Assembly: GCA_963693085.1 (NCBI GenBank)
Contig: OY856413.1
Location: 544,320,879-544,384,878 of the forward strand
Source of the DNA: Alisma plantago-aquatica
Lineage: Eukaryota > Streptophyta > Magnoliopsida > Alismatales > Alismataceae
Direction: 5' to 3'
DNA: 64,000 nucleotides
A program made the translations under genes and the position numbers. Below are positions 57,276 to 64,000 of the stretch, piece by piece. The first letter of the stretch is position 1, and each line of letters opens with the position of its first letter. Under the pieces are notes generated by a model. The model saw nothing but the letters and a program-made list of their open reading frames with translations, did not search any database and was not told where the DNA came from.

Positions 57276-59666
57276 TCCTACACACCTTAAAAGAAATTCC
57301 ATCCTCGGAATTAAGCCAGAAAACCCACTTTGTCACATCATATACATCTTAAAAGAACTTTCGTCCTCAAAAGTACACCATACTCATACTTCTAAGGAAA
57401 ACATTATCTTGCTCTCATCCACATGTAGGCACCATTCTATGTGTAACATATCTGCAAGGGTTACCTAGAATCATGTATCCAAAGAACTATTAGGAGGTTT
57501 CAAAAGCATCAAGGGTGAAACCTCACTCCATAGAAATCTCAAACAAGGGTTTAGAAGCTTAAGTTATGCCATTACATATCTCATATGTTAGATTTGCTTC
57601 CTTATCTTTAGCCATGCATTAGGGTTGCATCTTCATCTTTATGTGGGATTTATGTTATGTTCCCAAGGAGTTAACCCAAGTTAACCCATACATCAAGGTG
57701 TCATCAACATTTTATTGAGATAATTTTTTAGAACATGTTCATCATTAACATATGCCTTTTAGGAGGAAGTTAACTAAAGTTAACCAACTTTATCCATTTA
57801 GATCATATCAGGGTATCATAATCGTTACGTTGTGCTAACTATGAAACTATATGTTTTTCATCTTTATTAAGCACTAAGATAAACACCTCATGTAACATGT
57901 TTTATCTATATTATCTCATTTCATTGTTCATAATAAACTGTAGCCTTTATTGGTGATTTCATCACAAGATTAACCAACAGTTTCACATTATCATCATTAT
58001 TCATGTATATGGTTAACCATTTATGCATTGATATCTATTAAACCATCTCTAGGTTTCCATCATATCATGTCTATATATCACATCTTGAGATTTGAACACA
58101 TCCTTACATACATTATATCACAGTTGCGCTAAACAAACTTATGTGAGTGGCTAATCAAACATATATCAAAACTTTATCTAGTCCAACTAAGGTTCTCCTG
58201 ACCCATATCATGAGGGTAGTGCCATGCTCAGTCTCTCTGAGCTCACTCAACTCTATGAGTATCTCATATGCACATACTTTATCCTCCCTCCTTGGTTTAG
58301 GGTTTTAGATTTCCTCATTGGCACTAGTGATAGCTTTACAAGCTCTAGCCACATAAGCACAAACCAACACATGCTATGACATCCTCTTCATAGGTATCTA
58401 CCTATGAAACATACTTACCCAAAACTCTCTTATATACACCACTAGATCCCTATGTGGGAAACCACCAACCCGAGCATGAGGCTTCACAGAAACTAACATA
58501 GCTACCTCCTCCAGGGTCTTGGGCTCTCTCCCTCACTCGGATGGCAGGCACTCATATTCATGTTCACATGCACATATAACCAGCCTCTCTCTGACTCTAG
58601 GGTTTGGTCCTCCCAAGGACATCCGGGGTTCAAGATATCTATAAGAATCATGCATTAAGCAACTCAACTCATTAACTCAGGAGTAGTCTAGTTTAGGACA
58701 TATCATAACACATATTTCTCAAAATTCTCATATCTTGGAGTTTAGGTTCTCTGACCTTCTCCCTGTGGGTCTAACTCTCTATGGAGTTAACCCTATAACT
58801 AGTCCTAACACTAGAGGTCCTCCTTCGTAAAAGAGCTTGAGGCTCATGCTGACTCACAACCTGTGTTAACTTATCTTATCTCATATAAGCCAAGTTACTT
58901 GCATCATAAAAACTTATCTCAAATCCTCAAACTGAACTTACATCCTCAAAGACAAACATAGATCATCACAAACTATCTTATACCATCTATATAAGACTTA
59001 GATCATATCATCAACTTATTCTATCTATTCCATCTATCATATATATATTCCAACAAGGCTCTAGACATCTAATCTAGAACTACTCTCTCTTCTAGACTGA
59101 TGTCATTCACTTTCACTCAGGTTACATGATCACCTCCTACTCATACATGTGTGGGGACACATTTTTGTAATACATATACATAATAAAATATTATTTAATT
59201 TTTCTCTGATAAAACAAGCGTCAGAGAAAACTATCGAGGTTTGATTCGTTTGGAATCAAAAACCAAATCCAGAAATGAGTGTCCCACACATAGTAGAGAG
59301 TATAGTGTCATGAAAACTAGTGAAAAGAGTGAGAACAAAGGGTAGACTAGTGTAGCTACGCTAGACAACATGCGCAATATGTCTAGGGTTTCTCTTCCCT
59401 TGATGCACGTCATTTCCAAATAGTGCAACGTCCCATACAACTGCACTACAAGGAAAGAACGACATCTAAGGACTTGCTATACAACAAGCACTAGTCTAGA
59501 CCTAGTTCTCAGACATCTAGGTGCTAACCTAGAGGCTAGGTCAGATCTAGTCTCTAAAAGATGACTAATCTAACCCTAAAAGATTATTAAGTTCAAGGTT
59601 CTTTGGTTTTGAGTTGCATAATGAGCAAATGTCAGGCTTTGCTATTGTTCCTGCTCTGATACCACC
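57276..59666 (-). mobile_element. G4 internal region, non-coding
   Basis: Only short frames are present (the longest is 71 codons at 59446-59231, unrecognised). Near the 3' LTR the minus strand has TTCCGAGGATGGAATTTC followed by a purine-rich stretch, similar to the pol-end/polypurine segment of the other elements. A second, diverged copy of this segment lies just upstream (about 57395-57335). Confidence 0.75.
59653..59664 (-). other. G4 primer-binding site
   Basis: The minus strand reads TGGTATCAGAGC two bases after the LTR end GTCACA, matching initiator tRNA-Met. Confidence 0.92.
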
Positions 59667-62600
59667 TGTGACGTCCCCGGATTTTCTAAAACTTAATCTG
59701 ATGTGTGATGTCCAAATTGAAACCTCACCTCAGCGAGAATCACAATTTAAACACCACACACTAGGCTAAGAAGAAGAAAATCTAGGGAGTCAGAAGGAAA
59801 CAATCAGTAGCACATGTACATGAACAATAATAAAACCATACACACATGTTCACCATTCAACATATAATTACAACATGAATTGTTACAACATTTGATATTA
59901 CATATTGAACAACGAACTTTAACATATACATGTACTACAACTAAACAACATGATCTTAAGACAACAGGTCCACCAGCACATCAGCTCGCCACACAACTCT
60001 CACTATCTTGGATCTTCAAGAGCATAACCACAACCTAAACAAAAGATTACATGCGGTACACATCAGCACAATATTTCAAGAATATTGTACTGAGTACGCC
60101 TACATGTCTTTTTATATACCTCTCATCATATCTTGGTAATAAGATAAAACTAATACTTGGCAGTTATAAAGAAATATAAGAAAAAGCATATACTTGCACA
60201 AAGATGTTCATTAACAAAAGAGAACACATATTTTAAGCTCATTTTCCATTATATGCTTGTGCATCTGCCTACCAATGGGATAGATGCATCCCGGCCTCAT
60301 GATCTACTTACCAAAGAGATAGATCATTGTACATGTGATCTGCTTACCAAAGAGATAGATCACTCACTAGCACTATGCTTACCAAAGAGATATAGTGCTT
60401 TCATATAATGGAACAAATATATTATGTTTCATGTGTTCATAGCCATAAGTATGGAAAATCAGACAACATATCATACAAGAGCAATCATTTTATCCAATAC
60501 CATATGCCAAGTATTTTACTACTCATATAACACAAGCATATTGTATAATAATCCAAGTAAGAGGTAATGGCGTACCTTCCAAAGAGATATCCTAATCATC
60601 ACACATAATCCTGATGTCAACTACATCTTTGCTAAACCTGATCAAGACAAGATCACATACGATCATCAGGTTCTCATCAACATAACCCTAGTTATATCCA
60701 TATTAGGGTTTAGCTTATCTCATTAGGATATTTCCACTATTACTTGCATTCTTGTCTTGGATTTATCTTACTGATGTTATATTCTAGATTATAGTTCATC
60801 AACTAGATATATTCATGTGTCACACTATTATGTGAACATACTTAACATTATGTCACTTTCATTAACCATATTAGGGTTACATCACATGTATTAAGGGTGC
60901 TCTTCATATAATATGAATTATATGCATATAACTGATATCATAGTTCCACATTAGCTTCCAGTTACATATATGAGGGTATTCTGTGAATTTCATTATTTAT
61001 TGAGCATGTATGTATTTAATACATTTTATTTAGGGTTATTAGCCCTAATTAGACATTCTAAGAAAATTACATATTTTAGTACATCAACATGACCATATAT
61101 GACATCAAATGGATTATAAACATGAATTATGATTTGATGGTATTTTCTCATAATTTTAGGTCATTGCTTGATATTTATTATCTATCAATTAAGCATTTCA
61201 CAACTAACAAGATATCACTGATATTAGTGGAACAAAATACTGATATTATGATATCATGTTGTTCTACTTATTTTTTTTGAACATTTTGGTACCTTTCTTG
61301 TATTTTTTTGATAATCAAGCTATTTAATGCGAATTATGCAAGATCTGAGTATTTAGAAAACAAATACCTTGAATGGCCAATCGGCGGCTGCCATGTGTCC
61401 ACTAACTTGCACAACTGGGCAGGGACCATCCCAATCCTGGCCTTTGGTCAGATCTACGGATCTAAGGGCCTGTTAGCCCCAGTCATATCTGCCCCCATCT
61501 TTCTTTCTCAGCTTCACGCAATTCCGACCCTGCCTGGGCTCTGTGCGACCGCCGCCGTCGGGCGTGGTGGCAGCAGCATGCGTCGCCCCCTTGTCTCACG
61601 ATCTGTTTCTTCATGCAAGGCATGAGCGCCGCCTCAAGTCTCTCCTCCTTGTTGGCCTCCAATATCGCTCCTCCTCCCTAATCTGCCTCTGTGTGCACCT
61701 GCGTTCACAGAGTCGCAACCGCACAACTCTCCTTTGGCGAGCGATCTGTCCTCCAACTTCCGCTCCTCATCAGAAAAACCGCCGCCCAACATTCCTCATG
61801 CATCTTCCAACACCACCAGCTTCCAGGCCACTGTTATTGTGGCTCCTCCTCAAGGATCGTGGAGCTCGCCACCTCCGGTCAACCCGACACGACCAGAACT
61901 GGAGTCCTGGGTGCCATTGTGAAGGACAAGCCCTGTGAGAGACCAGGCGTTGTCACCTCCTCAACGAAGAGACATGGAAGCAGGTCTTTAGATCCTTATC
62001 AGGATCCATCATGACCATGGGCAATGACTGCTCTCTTCTTCTGACTTATGGGCATTGCCGTAGACTCTGTCCCAACAAGTCAGGGCCTACAGCCACCACC
62101 GCCAAGGGCTCCAGGGATCTCGGCGCTCAGTGTCTTTCCTCGCCCTCTGTCTTGGTGCTATCGTGTCACTTGCTCTAGACGGTGGGGAAAGAAGCAACAA
62201 TGGGGATGTGGATCTCTCTCTACCATCATCACCCCTACATACGAGTACCATGGAAGTGGAAGCAGATGGTTGGTTGCTCGTTCCCTGCTATCTCGTGACT
62301 TTGCATCCCAAATGAGGGGTAGGTGTTTATCTGCCCACTCCAAAGTTATCCTCAACCCACGACCTTTGAGTAGCAGATCATGGAGTCGTCCACGATCATG
62401 TAACTACAAGGACTGAGTCCACTATAGTCATATGGCATCCAAGGACCACGAACGATGCCTCAGCTGAGCCGATCATATCTAAGGGTCCTGATAAGTGCTC
62501 AACAAAACCTGATCCGTGGCCACTTAAACAAGGCCTCACTGCGCATGCATCTGAGCGGCTGAGTCAACCACAGACTTACTAATATCATAGACTAATTTAA

Positions 62601-62798
62601 AGAATTGAGAACTATACTCATCAATCATGTACATATGCATAACAATCTTATTCCAAACTACTCAAAAACACATATTGTTCCATCAATTACAATCTTGAAA
62701 AGTCCTTCTAGGAACCTCATGACTCAAAGAAACTATAACCATAACTTTGTCACTATTTCAAAAGGGTACTTAGGATCCTAAAAACCCACTCCATCACA
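59667..62798 (-). repeat. G4 5' LTR
   Basis: This is a near copy of 54145-57275, with the GC-rich block at 61370-62530, the small tandem repeat at 60300-60405 and a TATA-like box at 60118-60111 (minus). The outer end TGTGATGGAGTGG is at 62798, followed by the target duplicate aggag. Confidence 0.93.
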
Positions 62799-62854
62799 AG
62801 GAGGGGAAAAGGTAGTACCACCCGAGGCAGGGGTGGTAGATCAACATGTTAACC

Positions 62855-64000
62855 ATGGTAATCCTTGCCTGGAACATGCGTGGTGCTTCCTTGGAATGGA
62901 AGTAAGCACGTCTGAGGAAAGTGATTGCTGAGAATGGAGCTATGCTGGTCATTTGTCTTGAGACTCGAATCCATAGAGAGGTCAAAGAGAGAGTGGGAAA
63001 CCTTTTTCCTTCTAGATGGGGATACCTATCCAATTTGGAACAGGTGAAAGGGGGAAGGATTGCTATGGGATGGAACCCTATTGTCTGGGATGTACAGGAG
63101 ATTGGATCTATGGACCAATTGGTTAATGCTAGCTATATTAATCAAGGTGGGTTTCACTTTGTCCTTTCAGTAGTTTATGGCCATAACTCTGAAAATGCAA
63201 GGAGGAGATTATGGGATGTTTTGGCTGAGATCAATCAAGAGGTGCTTCCACAACTTGTGATTGGTGATTTCAACAACATTTGCAAAGCTAGCAAGAAGAA
63301 GGGGGGCAATCCGGTGCTCGATTCAGTCATGGCCAGGTTCAATGAAGCTATTGATGCTACCAACCTGATGGAGATGAACATGACTGGTGGTGAGACTACA
63401 TGGAGTAATAGGCAGGCTAGACGGATAGCTTCTATCCTGGGCAGGGGTTTGGTAAATGACGCTTGGCTTCAAAAGTTTTTAGAGGCTAAAATTGAGCTTG
63501 GCAATCATCCGAACAACGATCATTGTTGGATGAGAATCGATCTCACACAAACCAAAAGGAGGGCCAGACCTTTCCATTTCCTCAACCACTGGCTTCAATG
63601 GTTATCCTGCAAACAAACTCTTAATGATGCTTGGAGGAGTCCGGTAGAGGGTGACCCCATGTTTTGGGTTGCACAAAAGATGAAGAATACCAAATTGGTG
63701 CTCAAGAGATGGTCCAGATCCCATGTTGACCTCCTGAATCTGCTTAAAGATGCTAAAGAAAATTACCACAGTGCTGCTACATTGCCTAGATCCTGTCCGC
63801 TTGATAGCATAGCCATGGCCAATGAGGAAGCTGCCCAAAAACTTCTAGAACAAATGGAGAAAGTGGAGGAGACAATGTATTGACAGAGAAGTTAGCTAAA
63901 GTGGATATGTGATGGTGATTGCAACACTAAAACTTAGCATGCTGTTGTCCAAAAAAATGATATGCGTGATGCAGTCCACGCCTTCATCAAGGAGGATGGT
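62855..64000 (+). pseudogene. L1 ORF2, endonuclease domain (damaged)
   Basis: ORF2 would start at the ATG at 62855, three bases after the ORF1 stop. It reads MVILAWNMRGASLEWK, then an in-frame TAA at 62903, after which it is open to 63883 (320 codons from the ATG at 62921). This is an apurinic-type endonuclease: the N-M-R-G motif, the catalytic Glu in CLETR (residue 14 of the 320-codon frame), VVYGHN (84-89), GDFN (115-118), TWSN (160-163) and NDH (199-201, usually SDH). The C-terminal linker to RT follows. After the TGA at 63881 the frame can be traced (QRS, KWICDGDCNTK) with more stops to the end of the window. In an active L1 this enzyme nicks target DNA for reverse transcription; here it is inactivated. 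Confidence 0.9.

Larger units (their letters stand above)
54145..62798 (-). mobile_element. G4: non-autonomous Gypsy-like LTR element, minus strand
   Basis: Two LTRs, 62798-59667 (5', 3132 bp) and 57275-54145 (3', 3131 bp), start TGTGATGGAGTGG and end GGGGACGTCACA on the minus strand. The internal region is 2391 bp. The duplication aggag flanks the element perfectly. The primer-binding site is at 59664-59653 on the minus strand. No protease, RT or integrase is visible. The first 125 bases at the low-coordinate ends of the two LTRs differ at 3 places, so it is comparatively recent. It sits in the L1 ORF1 tail. The LTRs contain an unusual GC-rich block. Confidence 0.93.
54029..64000 (+). mobile_element. 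L1-type LINE (plant), split by G4 and running off the window
   Basis: The L1 sequence consists of the end of ORF1 (54029-54144 continued at 62804-62852) and the endonuclease part of ORF2 (62855 to the window end). G4 interrupts it with the duplication aggag (54140-54144 and 62799-62803). Removing G4 restores the reading frame of the ORF1 tail across the junction. The RT domain should lie beyond 64000. The left part begins abruptly near 54029, so the element is probably truncated there or joins S3 through a small rearrangement (a 17-bp direct repeat lies at about 53979 and 54011). Confidence 0.85.

Overview
The window looks like nuclear DNA from a flowering plant with a repeat-rich genome. It is AT-rich and consists almost entirely of LTR retrotransposons inserted into one another, plus one plant L1-type LINE. 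I see no intact cellular gene, no tRNA or rRNA gene and no bacterial feature. The species cannot be named from the sequence.

The main structure (about 1360-50030) is a nest at least five levels deep. Each junction is marked by TG...CA LTR ends and 5-bp target duplications. Level 1 is a broken Copia element of Sirevirus type (called C1, minus strand), with its 5' LTR at 48495-50030 and its gag cut in two. Level 2 is a solo LTR (S1, plus strand, 5145-47422, duplication tcatt) inside that gag. Level 3 is a non-coding Ty3/Gypsy derivative (G1, plus strand, 6902-45670, accgg/actgg) inside S1. Level 4 has two insertions in the 5' LTR of G1: G2 (minus strand, 7328-31914, gatat) and the solo LTR S2 (33154-36514, atagt). 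Level 5 is G3 (plus strand, 9285-21958, gatac), which sits in the 3' LTR of G2.

On the right, 50031-50939 is unassigned. A second copy of the S1 LTR family (S3, minus strand) runs from 50940 to roughly 53990. An L1 LINE (plus strand, 54029-54144 and 62804 to the window end) is split in the end of its ORF1 by another non-coding Gypsy derivative, G4 (minus strand, 54145-62798, aggag).

G1, G2, G3 and G4 share one design: very long LTRs (3.1 to 5.5 kb), short internal regions (1.6 to 2.4 kb) without protease, RT or integrase, and a primer-binding site for initiator tRNA-Met. G1, G2 and G3 keep the last codons of a chromovirus-type pol, ending in a DFGDEI-like peptide beside the polypurine tract. 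They look like LARD-type non-autonomous elements that would depend on an autonomous partner, which is absent here. Spot comparisons give about 3 mismatches in the first 125 LTR bases for G3 and G4 but about 13 for G1, in line with the nesting order.

The most unusual content is inside the G2/G3 LTRs: clustered AACGG-bearing near-palindromes, telobox-like AAACCCTAA clusters, an array of inverted CCAAT pairs in G3 and a 57-bp array in G2 at the corresponding place. The G1 LTR has a GATAAG array just upstream of its TATA box. Short blocks near the LTR 3' end are conserved across G1, G2, G3 and S2.
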